From Penicillus capitatus (taxonomy: Eukaryota; Chlorophyta): DNA of 64,000 nucleotides. Shown piece by piece: positions 27,301 through 42,300 of this stretch. How positions within the stretch are numbered: position 1 is the stretch's first letter; the number at the start of each line of letters is the position of its first letter. The translations under genes and the position numbers were made by a program. The DNA is taken from assembly GCA_965649825.1 (NCBI GenBank), contig OZ287703.1, positions 558,001-622,000 on the forward strand, written 5' to 3'. A model generated the notes under the pieces. It was not told where the DNA came from and ran no database searches. It worked only from the letters and a program-made list of their open reading frames with translations.

Positions 27301-30300
27301 TTGCTGATCCTGTTGGGACGAAGAGCTCTCTTGCAGTGAGGCAGTCCAATCTCGACAGGCTTCTTTAAGCTTGTCGGAATCTTTGGCCGAGGACAGAGAA
27401 GCTCCTGACTGGCACAGTATCTGCATCCAGGCAACGAAGATTGAATGCATTCCAGCTGTCCCCAACTGAACAGCTTTTCCAACAAGCTGATGTGTTGATC
27501 GTACAGCATCTCGTAGTTCACATGTCCAGGTACAGGAAATATCTCCATCGAAGGTGAGAGAATTGGTAATCACCAAGCGTGCTTCATCAAAGATTGGACT
27601 CTGCGCCGTTTTCAAAGCCTGATTTATTGCCGGAATCAATTCTGCAGAGCACATCTTGCTCAACTCTATGCTATCAGCAACACGCGGAAGACAGTAGGCT
27701 GCACGCTGGAGGACATTTGATATATCACGGATGGAAGAGTTCCAGTTCCGGAAGGCTTGGAAGTGAGGACTGTTCTTTATGCGATCACGTTCGTTTCTTG
27801 ATGCTTCCAGATCTGCTGTCGCTTGGATTTCTCGTTCTTGAGCCTTCGTCTCTTCACCATGAATCCTTTCCAGCTCTCTGTGCATATCGGTGATGTCTTT
27901 CAGCAGTTTGTCCAAACGAGAAGGAAGATTCTGAAGCTGATCAAGTCGCTGACTCGGACTGATGTTTTCGTCTTCCGGACTGAGAGCTTTCTCAACAATG
28001 CAGACATCCCGCTTGATGGCCTTGATGCCAAGATTGCATCCCTTGCGTTTAGACCGACGACCACGCTTCAGCTCAAAAGAGTTGAAGCTATACAGGTCTC
28101 TTAGTCGAAATCTTCTTTCACATGTCTCCCTATTATTCCACTTGAAGAACATCACAAGTCTAAAGGCTTCTTCATCCATAACACGGTAAAGTATAGGCAC
28201 CACAGATTCGATCTCTTCGGAATTATGGATGGTTACTACTGGCCCGAATCCTCCCTCGCATTTAATATCGACCTTGCTACCAGAAGAAGACCAAAAGCGA
28301 TGCATTTTTAAGTACTCGATGTCAACACGGACTGTTCTCCATTTCAGACCATAATCATCCATTCTGACAAACCTGGGCACTGTTCCCTTGTTATGGAGCT
28401 CTTGCTGCTTGTGCATTATGGAGTGTAGTCGCGGTCCATAATATGGTATGCCCGTCTCTTCTTCCAAGTACCATTCTGGCTGTTGACCTTCGACGAAACT
28501 GGATTTTGTTGCCTTCCAGAAGAGTGAGTAAGTGTGATAGAGCTCCCGTGTTGCTTGGATAAGCGCAGTGCATAGACCCTCTTTACGAACCCACAGCTCG
28601 GACACCCTCGTCTGGCATCCTATCGATGCTTCTTGTCTCGCTCGTCTACGCTCGTCAAGAAACCGGTCGATATGATTATGGTACGATTCCTCGACTAAAT
28701 CACTCTCTGTTGTCAAAGCATCTACTTCCTGAGTCACTTTCTCGAAGCTGGACATGGATTGCTCTGCAGCATTTGTCAATTCTTCTCGAATACCGTCGCA
28801 CAGACGTTGAAATACACAACAAGCATCAGCCATCGCGGACTTCGTTGATGTAGAAATCTCTTGCTCGTAGGAGAAGATCTTCGATGCAGGCGTCTTCATG
28901 ATCTCATCGTGCATCCTCAAGAATCGATCGTACTCTTCGACATGTTTTCTAGCAGTTTCGAATGTTTGATAGGATCTCCAGTTGCTAAGAAGCTTCTTCC
29001 TTCCCTCAGAATGCAGCTGCGCAAGAGTGGAAGCAAAGACATGCAAGTACTCCACCTCCTCCGCAGTCCATTTAATCATTGTGAAGTCCAACTTCAGATC
29101 CTGCAGGTCCTTCCTGAGTGCAGATGGATCTTTGAAATCATCCAGCACCAGGAGATCGTCCAGATCGACCAGGAAGAAGCCACGATCTGCGAATCGCTGT
29201 GCCAATGACTTGACAGTGCTATTCACCTGTGATTCTTGTAGCCATTGCATGCAACTGGAAGTCGCTTCATACCACCACAAATGGCATGCCTTGTTCAAGA
29301 ATTCTGATAGATAGGGACTTGCATGCTTCCTGGTTTCCATCATGGCGACAGTCAATTGATCCAACGCCTGGAACAGCGAGGAGAACTTTTCATGGATCTC
29401 TTGGATTGTCCAAGAGAGCAAAGGGCTCTGACATATGCCGGACACCCGATTGGCGACCCACCAGAGTGGTTGCACCTCGGCTTGCACAATGAACTCCTGT
29501 TTATGCGATTCAGCCGCTTTGTCCATCCCGTCGCAGAGATCCGAAACTCCTCGCCCAAAGAGATGCCCAGCATCAGAGACGGACTGATGCAGCGAAGACT
29601 GCTGAATGACAAAGCTGTCCATGATCCACAGGAGATGGAATGGATTGGCATTGCACTGCTCACTGGCTCCAGTGGTAATGGAGAAGCAGCAGCTTTTCCA
29701 TTGACACCTGAGATACTTCGTCGCTTCCTTGAGATGCTCCTCATCCATCGATTGTGCCATCAGGAGAAGCCCATCCTTTGCGCGTGCTTCCAGAGTTGGA
29801 CAGAGCACATCTCTGTACCATGTCAGTGGATGCCGTGTATGGGCATAGGAGCAGCATGTGTGGACGGAGTGGAGGATGAGATTTCTGACATAAGAAAGAA
29901 GGTGCAGCTGGGAATGCGACTGATCTCTTTGATCCGAGTCTGTGCATTGTGTTTCCAACGACAGGAGTTCTTTAGCCAGTCTCTGTATCTTATCCTGATC
30001 ATCGTGCTTGTCGAGACATGTCTCTCGGAGCTGCATCGACAGTATTTCCGCTTTTTTGGTAATATGCTTCAGTGTTGTCCAATCCGTGGTCGATTGAGGA
30101 GTTGCTGACAGTNNNNNNNNNNNNNNNNNNNNNNNNNNNNNNNNNNNNNNNNNNNNNNNNNNNNNNNNNNNNNNNNNNNNNNNNNNNNNNNNNNNNNNNN
30201 NNNNNNNNNNNNATGCGGCATGGAAGCCATCGTCGTCCATGTCCTCAGTCGTTCCGCCCAAGTTTTCTAAGACTTGACGATCCAGCTGTTCGATCAGAGC

Positions 30301-33300
30301 ATCGACTCTTTCAGAACTATCGGGAAAAACAGGGAACCGTGAGTCATTGTCTTGAATGTATGCCATTGATGCAAGGAATCCTTTGCGATAACCGCGAGAG
30401 CCATTCAGAAATCTGCGTCTCGATCTCAGTCCACTTCCCCGAGTTGGACGATTCAGCAAGCGATTCGGGAGAGTGCTCTGATTGAATCCGAAGAGAATGG
30501 CCACATCGTGTCCGGAGAACTTCGGGCATGCGAAAGACAATTCGACATCGTTGGATGTCGAAAGGGTATTCAAATGACGATGCAGCTCTCCGCTGTGGCA
30601 TCTGAGATCCTCTAGAATGGGACGCACTGTGATCATCAAGAGATTTTCTGCACGACAGACATTGAAAATCGCATCCACAGCAGCTTTCACTTTGCCAGTC
30701 GTCCACCCAGACAACACACCTGCGTACTTGCCCAGCAAATAACGGCCACGCAATTGAATGAGCTCATCGAATGCAGCGTCTTGCACTTTGTCGCTATCTT
30801 TTCCATCCGTCTGAAAGGCCATTCTCATGGAGAGGTCATCCGAAAAGATGTGAAGATTGGAGAGTCCTTTCAAAATCGCGCATCTCTCATCCACCTCTTT
30901 GCACGAACAAGCTTCATACAATGCCACAAGAGCATTGTTCCACACGGAATTCTCTTTGCAGCTGGAGAGCATATCCAGCAGATAGCGAATCTCATCTTTC
31001 ATGGTTGGCCGATATGAGATGATCGCATCCAATTGCTTCCACTGATAATTGAAAGACTCCAGATAAGCATGATCACATTCGGCATGCTGTACATCTGTAA
31101 GAGAAAGATCCATTGCATTGATGCAGTTCATCTTTTCAGATTCGAGATCATGGAGCTCTTTTGATGTGACAGTCACTTCGTTTTGTGTTTCTTCTGCCCT
31201 GAATTCGGATAGCTTTGTCCTGAGGTTGTTTAACTTGACCTGATATGTGGCCACTGAGATTTCGTTAAGCTCGTGGTGATTCATGCGATCGAGTGCCTGG
31301 ACAGCCTTGATGGCTTCCTGCATAATTGCCGTCAGCGGTTGCGGTCGGTCTTTGGCATTCTTCCACAGATCTTTGAATTGCTGCTTCAACTCAGTAATCT
31401 GCTGCGCAACGATATCTCTCTTGCGGCTCATATCTTGGTCCCGCGAATATGCCGAGCTTCCTTCGCCCGCACTAGGTTGGGATGTGCCCGGATCGTGGCC
31501 GGCTCCACTTCTTTGCAGATCTTCATATTTTGCCTTCAGTTTGCCAAAAAGGTTGTCCAGATCGTTCTTCTGGAGCCAGTCCTGTTCAATCGACAGTTTC
31601 TTAGTCAGAGCATTCAGATCCTCCTGCCAGGTATCGAAATCCGTGACGGGTTTCGTGCTGTCAAACTTCATGTCTTCTCCTTCGATGATCAAGAGACCAG
31701 TGAAATAGGCAACGGTTTTTGAGACAAGCACACAAATTTCGTTAACTGTCTCCCAGATTCTGGAACCTCTGGGTTTGAAGTATCTCGTCGAGTACCGTAT
31801 CAGAAAATCTTTGAGCTTCAAGACTGGCAAAATGAAGTCCAGAGCAACGAAGATGTCTCCGAACTTATCCTCTGCCTGTTGCAGAAGACCCTTGAGACGC
31901 AATGTCAGCTCCTGGACTGGACAATCCTTCAGTTTGTCCACAAGTAGCTTAAAACTGAAAGCAAACGATGCAAATTCACGTTCCGATGACAGCAGTCTCT
32001 TCTCGATGTCTTTCAGTTTATCCTCGATGTTCTGCTCCATCATCTCGATCTCTGTCTGGTCAAAGGGCTTGGCTGCCGCTGCAAGCATCTTTCGAGATTT
32101 TCTGCTTAGGCGATTTGATTCTGTCTCAGTTTCTCTTATGCTATTATCAACACGCAAGAGATGACGCGTGAGTGTATCTTCCGACTCTTCAAAGAGGAGA
32201 CTGATTGCATCCTTGTACGCCACCATCTGATTCTTCAGGTCCGTGGTGAACTCGTCGACTCTCTTGTGATCAGATGCGGCAGAAGCATTGTTGAGGTGGG
32301 GAAGAGTGGTCAACGTGTAGAGACAGGCTACCAGAGTGGATCCCAGTCTCGATAGGCGACCATCAAAAGAGCAATCTCTCGTTAACTGGCATTCTTTCAA
32401 CGATATGGCATAGTCCATCTCACGAGATTTCTTCCACTGCTCAAGCCATCTCTGAGCTGATGAGCTGCCCGGATTCCACGTGTAGTTCATCACTTTGATC
32501 GACTTCTTCTTGCTGTTCTCAGTCGGTTTCTCATCTTCGATGATGACAAGAGAGACAAGATCCGAGAGGGAACTGCAAGAGCTGAGTTCACCGACCAAGA
32601 GTGCTGCCCTTGGACAGCCACCATCAGCCATATCCACATCGAGATTTTCATCACAGCACTTCACCAGTCTATAAGGTATGCTGCTCTTGATCGTTTGGTT
32701 AAACAGAACTGCCCAGACCATGCAGAGTTCGCTCTTGCAGATGCTTTCTTTGGACTCTTTGAGTCGCATGCGCAGTCGACATCGAGTGGTAACATCGATT
32801 TTGCTGAGCGCCGGATGATTAGATTGCACTTCTTTTAAAAGATACTCCAGAATGCTGCCATGGAGCTTGACGGCATCATCGAATTCGCTCTGCACAATGA
32901 ATGCGCAATCCGATGACCTCAACAGATCGTCAAACCTCTCCATTGGTGTCCGCGGCGCCATCTGACAGGAAGCTTCTTCCCCGTGAGGCACGGCAGTCGA
33001 TGTCGATGGTCCACCTTCTTCAGAGCTTTCCGTCCTTCTGCCTTTCGTGACTGCATCAAAGACTCCTTTTACCATACTGAAGCATTGAGCAATGGCGCCT
33101 TTGCCTTCAGACGGTTCCTGTGGTTTTGGATTCAACAAATCATCCAACAAGGAGCGCATGTCTGACATGATTCTCAGACGACTAAACAATCTCTGAATCT
33201 CCAGTACTTCATCTGCAGCGATGCTCTCTTGATGGAAGAGCATCAGCCTCTCGTCCAGAAGGAGAGATACCTTGAAGTCGAGTGCAGAAAAGACATACAC

Positions 33301-36300
33301 CATGGCAATTCTGTTGGCTTCTTCCTTCGGCTTTCCTGTCTCTTTCAGCAGTCTCAGAATCGATCCCCTGAGCTTGTCCCTATCTATCTCTGCGAAGGTG
33401 TCAGCCAGTCTCTTGTGGAGATTGAATTTCAATGCCTTGTCTTGGCAATTTTGCTGATGTTCGCCCAAATCCTCTGCTTTCTTGGCAAAGTCGTCGCCTT
33501 CAAGGGGATGGAAGTAATGCACCAGATGTCGCACGGAAGAGAGTCTTTCTATGAGTTCTTGAATGTCTTCCAGATCTTGACTGCAACAACCGACATCGCT
33601 GTCCAGAACACAACTCAGTGTCTTGAGGACGAGACTCAGATCCAGGACAAATGCTTTTCTCTGCTTCCAGTCGACAAACGAGGAGTTGTTGACAAATCGC
33701 TTGACCATTCTCTCCAACTTTTCCGGTGTTTGCTTGAAAAGTGCCAGTGTCTTGTTTTCTGTCGTACTGAATTCTTTCAGATAATCAGCTAAGGGGCCTC
33801 CCTTCTCGCTGCAGAACTGAGAGAATTCTGATGCACTGTGAACTGTTCTGGAGATCTGTTCTGCATGCGCCATCTCATGAGGGTACAGATGCGCAAAGAG
33901 CTTTTCAAGAAACAGAGCCAATGCCTTAGAAAAGCTGCCCTTGTTCTCAATACTCATCACTTGCCTCAACAGGTGTTTTGCGCAAGTGTGAACGAATGGA
34001 GCGAAAACAGATCGCAGCACTCTGCTCTCTTTCTGGAATGGTGTCAGGGTATCTCTCTTGCCGTCGATGACAGAATAGAATCTGTGCATCGGAAGCAATG
34101 TCCTTTCTTTGCAGGTTTCATGCATGGCTGTCCGCAACTCCTCCAGATCGTCGTCTGGCTCAACAATGGCAGTGTAGACTCTCCATAATCCCCATACAGT
34201 AGCACTGAACAGCGGCTCTCCTCTCTTCAGCCAGGTACGGGCGACAGACAGGGCCTGCTCAAGCATCCTGAAACTTATTTTGGAGTCTTGCATGATGGTG
34301 ATTTGAGACGTCTGCGCCAGTTTCCGTGCCTTAACATGAAAAGCGACGGCGAGAATGGCGGCCACAATGCCGCCTTCGACGGATCCGAGCGCTTCAGAGG
34401 CAATCTCGACCGTTTCATGGCTCTCCAGTGAGCGTAAGTCTGGATCAAGGACATCTCCATCAATCTCGGGCAACCAGATCTTGATCATTCTGTTCAGCAG
34501 CGGGTTGGAGAGTCCGAAGGTGTTGATCTTCTTCCTGTCCGCCGTCGCAAAGATGCGGGTGGTAAGATGGATGCCGGCACCAGGCTTGAGCTCCTCGCCC
34601 TCCGAGTGCTCGTAGAGGCTGAGAAACGGAGTCTCTTCGAACAGGGACAGCAGTCGCTCGATCACGTCCGGCGATGCTGCATTGATGTTGTCGAAGAGGA
34701 TGAACGACCCTGACTTCAGCGCCTTGATAAGATCAGACTCCACAAACTTAAAAACAGTCGATGAAGAATCGAGCTCAATCGATGACAATGTGTTCTTAAG
34801 TGCAGCTGTCTTCTTCGCCAACGCTTCCTGCATCTCCGATCCACACTCTTCAAGGATTCCAAGCACCAACTCCACATTTTCAATGACTTCATGCATTTCG
34901 TCAATCGAGAGATTTGATTTGTTTTTGGAATAAAGCATCTTCATGGCCTCATAGAAAGCAGCACGGTTGATCTGAAGAATCTCTCCCGAGTGCCCGAGTC
35001 CAAATCTCGCAACATCATCTCTCAGCTCAGGTATAGTTTTCTTCAGTTCCTTGGTAATGTCGCTTGTGGTAAAGGGAAGCCACTGTCCGATGAGATCGGC
35101 GACTTCGAAATCCCGATGAAGTGACAAGACAAGCAGAGGGATGCCTGTGATGGCAGCCAGCTCCTTCACGAGGGATGTCTTCTTGGAGCAGGTGGGTCCT
35201 TCGAGCAGCACTGCCCTCTGGGACTGGCTGGCCGTTGCCAACAGCTCCAGCTGCCGGATCGTGTTTACTGTGTGCACCAACGATCCCTGAGACGCACGAG
35301 CTTCGTCCTTCTCCATGTAGACATTTCCAATTCGCAGAAGATTGCCCACAGACAAGTCGATGGATGGATGGTCTCCCTGATCCAATTCCATCTGAGGTGG
35401 CTCAACAACTTCGTCGATGACGTCTTGGATCTGCCCGGCGGCTAATCGATTGTCGAATCGATGTTTGAACACCAGCTGAAGAGCCTTGCGGATGACGCTT
35501 AGGATAACTGAGTTCTGATCAAATGCCTGCTCGGTCTCTTTGCTTCCATCGCATACCATCACTGTGTGATGCGATATCTGCGTCTCGATATTCCCGGTCA
35601 CAATATCCCGGACAGCCGCCAGGTCTCTCAGGTTAAACTTGTGCTTTCGATTGGCTCCCGGAATCTGTCCACTCTCCACTAACTGTTCGACCCTCTTGTA
35701 AACCTCAAAGATGTGCTGCAGATGATCTTCAGTGATCAGCTTCTTCGAACTGAGTGTTTGAAACTGTTTTTCCAGAATCTGTGTAAGATCTGTGTCTGTA
35801 TAGGATTCCATTTGAACAGCTGTAAAGATATTCTTAATGGATCTCGACAGCTTGGCTCTGCCGCCTCCCTGCGCTGCCGGATTCATTGTTGCAAAAATCC
35901 GTATACCTTTGAGGGAAAGGCGACCTGAATCCAGTTTGCCTGGAATGGAAAATCCTTCTGTAGCGGCAGATCCATCGAGCAATGGGACAAGAGATTCCAG
36001 CACTTGCGCAGGCAGCAGATTGATTTCGTCTAACAGGATCCATTTCTGAGATTTGAGAGCCTTTAGCAGCGTGCCATCTCTCCATTTGAATTCTCTTCGG
36101 TCGTCGACATAAAGTGGCATGACAGCGCCATAAAACTGCTCGATGGAGGTGTCGCCCGAGCAGTTGATGCGTTCCAGATCCGTTCCAAGAAACTGGGCAA
36201 CCTGAGTAATGACAGCAGTCTTGCCTATTCCGGGAGCTCCTTCGAGCAACAACGGCGAATTTGTGCAGACAGATGCAAAAACGCGAGCCATGTTCTCAAC

Positions 36301-39300
36301 GACCGAATCCGTCGGACACAGAAACAGATCGGGCAACTCAGATTCTTCAGATGCCTCTGCTGCATTCGACATCATGCTCAAGGAGAGGCCGATGCCTTTC
36401 AATGAAACCACTCGGCCGCCCTGATCTTCACTCTCCTCCACAGTAAACGGATTGTCTTCCACAGGAAGTGCATGATCGGGTTTCAGATCCTCAAATGCGT
36501 TTGGAAAGAACTTCTGAAGCACCTCGTTCTGGATATCAGTTGGATAGCCTGCCAGATAGAAGAACTTAGCTCCCAGCATGCATCTCTTCTGGAGGCTGAG
36601 GTTCCTTGGATGCTGTGTTACAAACGTGATCCATCTCAGAATCCGTCTGAAGTCTTCACAGGGATGCTCGGGGTGAGCTCCGACGATTTCGGATCGGATG
36701 TCTTTTACCTGGCTCATGAGATATGGCAAAGAGTCCATTTCGCTGTAATGGAGCTCCTGTCGAAACTTCTCCTCTGCGATGGACATGATGTCAGACGTCT
36801 GATAGACAGGCACTCGAATCTGCGTCAGTCTGCTCATTGTGGCAGCGCTGAGCTGCGGCTTCTTGTTCGCCGAGTCCAAATGGGAAGTGGCTATGAAGCA
36901 ATAGCCTTGATTGGGGATGTTCATTTCGGCAGCGATGCTGTCTGAGAACGACACGTCTTCCGGAATGCTGAACGTCGGATCCACTTCCAGAGCACTGTTC
37001 AGTCTTTCAGTCACTGCCTGAGCACAGAGATCGTAGTCTTCCACGACAAACGCATGCTCCATGGTAATGGCCTTGACGAACGGACCGTCCCTGAACATGA
37101 AGCAGGGTTTGCTGTTTTTCACATCTGTCGAACGAATGAACAGTCTCAGTTGCTTCAGCCGATGCACCATTCTCTGCATGGCAGCAGGTATGCTCTCGCC
37201 CATGATGTTATTCGCCAATTCTGGTATCTTTGCGACGACATCATCTATGAGTGTCAGGTGATCATCTTCTGTTAGCTTGGCACTGTTCTCTCTCGGTGAG
37301 TCTAGATCTTTGTTGTGATCATCAGGATCTGCAGATGTGGATGCTTGGATGCCATGTCCTTCCCTCTGTGCGTTCGAGTCTTCTGTATCTCCATCGTCAT
37401 CCACATCAGTCTCGCCGTTGACACTGCCATCCGATGAGCGATCGAATTCGAATTCCGGGTATTCGTTTTCGTATTCGCCATCAGAGGCTGACTGCTCGTC
37501 TTCGGCATCGGTGCCAATCGGGTCTGACAGATCTTCGTACCCAGGATCGAATTCTTCTCCATGCAATTTGCATTTGAAGCGCAGCACTCTTCTGTACAAA
37601 CTCTGGCGAAGCCGGCGAAGATACGTCCTTCCTCTCACTGTCTCTCCCGAACGTGGTTGAACTTCCAGCTCGTTGTCTAGATAAGAGAAAATGAAGTCCC
37701 CCGTAGATGCCAGACTGCTCAGCACGTCCACGAAGGACACCAGCTGCACTTGGCCAATCAGGTCCGTTGCCTCAGACTGCGACGTCAAGTGGACGCGCTG
37801 CACGCTCTTTGTCATCCCTGACAGCTCCAGCCACGTCTTGATGAGTTCTGTCTTGAATGCAGATTCTCCGTACAACAACACGGGTTCGTTGGCCTTCATG
37901 GCAAAGGCAAGATCAATCAGCTTGTGCTGGAAGACAGCAGGAGGTCCATGTCGCGAACGGCTGCCTCTCCACAGAGGACTGTTGTCGAGTTTGAATCCAG
38001 GGAAGTGGACGTGAAGGTGTCCCCGGCAGAAACGCACCCCATTTTCCTCCTGCACGATGTTCTTCTTTGTCAATGCCTCTGCCTCAACCTCTTCACTGGC
38101 TCCAAAGCTCGATTCAACGAGCCTCAGCAGTTTGGCTGTCTCTTCCTCTGTGATGGCTTGCGGAGCCAGCAATGACATGGTCACACTGGTCCAAGTCACT
38201 CTTTGCCTTTCGTCTTTCAGGAGTTTGTATCTTCTCACGATCTTGATGATATCTCGCATTGTTAGCTGAAATCCTTCAGCAGGAGATAGATGATATAACT
38301 TGGCCAGCCCATCGACATTAAGCTGCCCATCAAAACCGGCATATCTTTCGCCATGAAATCGCTTGGCGAGGATTTCCATAAACTCATCTCGTGGGAAGTC
38401 TTCGATGTCAACTGTCAAGAATCGATTCCGTACAGTGACCGGCAAGAGTTTTCGACCATCTCTCCCTCCTCGAGATGGATTCTGAGTGGCGAAGAAGCGG
38501 AAGTTTGGATGGACACTCAATCGCATGTTGCTTCCAGGGATCTGCACAGTACAGTTTCCTTCCAAGAAAGGCATCAGCGCCGATGTCACAGCCACTGGAG
38601 CGAGATTGAATTCATCGGAGATGAACCAGTGACCGTTCTCCATTGCCTGCACAAGGATGCCTTTCTGAAAAACGAAGCCATCGTTTGCTGGCATCCAGCT
38701 TCCAAAGTAGTCCTGCACTGTTGTCGTGTCGCTGTTACTCAACAGCAGCACTCTGTTGGTTACACCAGCAAATCGACGCAGACCATAGACGAGTGCCGTC
38801 TTGCCGACAGCAGGTTTTCCTTCCAGCAGAACGGGCTTGTTCGTAAGGGCACCCAAAAGAAGTGCCTGTGCATGGCGCTTTCTGGAAGATGTCAGGACCA
38901 GATCGCCATCGATCGTAAAATCATCAAGCAGTCCTAGTGTATCCAGCACGTTGCTCGGGCACTCCATCTTGCAACAGAGGGAATCCCTGGCAAGAGGGTC
39001 CCTTATCTGAGCAGCGAAGGTTGACATCATTGCGCAATGAAGGGCCCTCTGATCTCCAAGTCTTGGCATTTGGACCATCAGCATCGTCGCCATGTCGATC
39101 AACGTGACAAAATCTCTGAAGGATGTCAGCATGTGCCGGTTCTCTGCAAAGAAATCTCTGATTTTGAAGCAGTAAGTGTAGATGATTGGGGCAGCCGCTG
39201 CAAGACGGTCCAGGGGCAAACAGCACCTTAACATGGACTTCAAAGCAGAGAAGAATTCTTCGACGGGCATTCTTGCGGGATCATCGATGTGGACGACAAC

Positions 39301-42300
39301 GAAACGATTGAACAGTGCAGCTGTGAGCTCACTGGATGCGCTATCCTGTCCTCTGCCTGCAATGCCTTTTGGAGTGAAGGTCGCCACAATCTGAAAGCCT
39401 CTTGCCGGTCCTGGCACATTAGATACTGTTCCGTCGGCAAGGATGCGAGAATGCAATGGTTTCCTGTCTCCTTTTTCTGTCAGGCACAGCACTTTGGGAG
39501 ATTCCAGCACAGGGTTCATTCTCTCCTGCAGAACGGACTCGGCTTGGCCAATGTTGTCGACGATGCAGACACTGCCGTCTTTAAAGGCTCTGGTCAGTGG
39601 ACCATCTCTCCATTCGACTTTCCGTTGAGCGCCAATGATGTCTCCTGGCAGATACTCTCCAAGCATCATTGCCGGTTCACTCTCGCGCGTCAGCGTGACG
39701 TGCTCGTACTGATTGCCCAAGAGGAAAGCCACTGCCTTTCCGATGCACGTCTTGCCGGATCCGGCATTTCCCGATATCAGAATGGACTGTTCGATGCGGA
39801 TGGCTTCGGCAATGACATCCAGGTTCTCGCACATGTGATTGTCGAGTGCAATCGGCATTTCTGGAACGGAACAAGCAGACCATGACACGATGCCGAGATC
39901 GCCGCCAAACGTGTTCATAAAGATGTCGAGAACCATGTCCCGTGCTTCCTTGAGTCTGAATCGCATGCAGTATCCTTCTGCGCCAATGCGTCCCAATGCT
40001 ATGAGCATCTTCGTCTGCAGAACGTCTTCTTTCATGGCGTCTGCTAGCCACTTCGCCAGCCAAGATTCAGAGAACGAGGAATAGATGCCGAAGGTGTTCA
40101 TGAATTCAGGACTCTGAATCATCTTCAGAACGGCAATGTGCGCATCAGCACAAACATTGAAAGCTTTCATCACGTCTTCATTCGGAAACTGATGGAACGG
40201 GAAATGTCTTTGCCAGAATTGGCTGACAAGAAGGATGTCACTCGCGCGACATGGACTCTTGATCTTTGAATACTTCTCAAAGAGACGTTCCAGTGGAGTC
40301 TCGCCTGAGTGGATGGTTAGGTTGTGCCGATTGATGACGTTCTGAACCAATTGGCGTCCCTCTCCGCGGAATCGACAGCCATAGATCAGCCATGCGTACT
40401 CCCCTAGCTTCTCTTCCGCATGAACAAGGCGTTCTTCTGCCAGGATCATGTCTGTCCACATGAGAAGCTCCCGATTGGTGATCGTGGCGTAGCTGCCCTT
40501 TTCGGCGCATCCTTTGAGCTCTTCTCTGAGATTAGAATGAAAACCTGTCATAAGTTGAGACAGTTTTTGAACCCGGTCGACATCGTCGTCCTCCTTGATG
40601 CCTTGGTGCATTTTCTTTGCCACGATCGTTCTCCATTCCTCTGTGGGCAGTTCTTTGAAATGCATCACAGAGAACTGCGACAGAAAGGCATCGCTGATCC
40701 GTTCTCTCTTGCCAGCTTGCCACGGGTTTTGAGATGCAAACAGTCGAAAGTTGGGATGTCTCGGAATGATCTCGGTAGGGGACACGGCAGAGCTTCGGTC
40801 AGTAATCGCTATCTTTCCCGATTCTATGGCATCGATCACGACCTTCAGAGCGCCCTCTTCGGCCAGATTCATTTCGTCCAGCAGAACCCAGAAACCTTTC
40901 TTGAAGCTCTCGGCAAAGGGCTGAAGCTTCCGGATCGTTTCTCCTTCTCTGTTAATGACAACCTTTGCCAGAAAGTCTTCAGGAGTAAGATTAGAAGACA
41001 TGTTGATTCGAACGAATATCACTTCCTTGCGGCGACACACCTCTGTGAGCGTCGCTGTCTTCCCCACGCCGGTGGATCCGACCAGCAGCACGGGGCTACC
41101 ATCCTCGGCCACCTCTTCTATCTTGGCTATATTCTCTTCTGTAGTGGGGGTCAGTATCATGGGGCAGATCGGTTCGGTGTCTTTCTCCCTTGAATGTGGT
41201 ACCGTATGTGTCTGGAGGACAGTTCTTCGCAGATGACTGCTCTTTAGTGTGAGATCGGAGTGCCCGAATGTTTTGACCATTCTCTGCAAATCTGCCAAGG
41301 GCGCATTCTCTGACGTGATGTTTTGGCCTTGTGGAAACTTGGCGGAAAAGAAGGCAGGAACAGTCGTCATGTACTCGATCGACTGAGCTAGTTTATCTTC
41401 CTTCTGTGACTGAGACTTGCCATCGATCAGAAGAGAGACAAGCTCTTCGACTTTTGCAAGAACACTGCTTGCGTCATTTCTTTGCAGCAACCCGAAGAGC
41501 CTGTCAAGCATGGCAGTGAGTGACGTTTTCAGAGGATCATCTGTCGAGTCAGCAGGGACATCGATTACATACTGCACCAGCCAATCGAAGAGCTTGACGT
41601 CCTTCAAGGATTCCGTATCAGCTGCTGTGCTGTGTGCGATCGTGAGCCATTCACTGAGCTGATGAACTGCCTTGTCTGCCAAGACACGGACAAAAGATCT
41701 GAAATCTTCCGACGGGATGTCGCACAGCAGCATCTGGTCCACGTTGGACATCAGTGCAGCGATTGGATACTGGCAATCTTTTAGATCAAGGGCACAGGCC
41801 AAACGGATTACAGCTAGTACAGCATCACTGGAAACGCCGGCGTCTCCAGGGGAAGGACACAGCAATGCCTTACACACTTTTGGCCAATCAACGGATCCTT
41901 TCGCGATGTTGCGAACTTCACAACGACCAGTGTCTGATTGCAGAAGAACGTCGAGGGACATCAGCAGCGGTGCACTATTGTTGCTCTTCATGTTCTCGCA
42001 GAGTTTAAAAAGACGCGTCACATCATCCACATTAAGATTCCTGCACCACTTGTGCAACCATCTGGCTAGGCAATCTTCTTCAGAAAGCACAACAAACGCA
42101 CGAGGGTTCACGTGAGACACGCACAGGAGACAGGAAAAAATAGAGAAGGATGCTTTTCTGTGACAGTAATTCGAAATTGTTTTGAAATCCGAAGACACAC
42201 TGAAAGGAAAGTCTTCTGCATCGATCGATGCCATATTGTCTCGCAGGGTCAGATAGAAAGAAAACAGCGATTCGACAAAGGCCTTGTTAAGATCAGAGAC

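Noticed and set aside
29323-30108. A 261-codon plus-strand open frame, and many others between 19 and 43 kb
   Set aside because: All lie antisense or out of frame within the giant coding exon and show no domain motifs.
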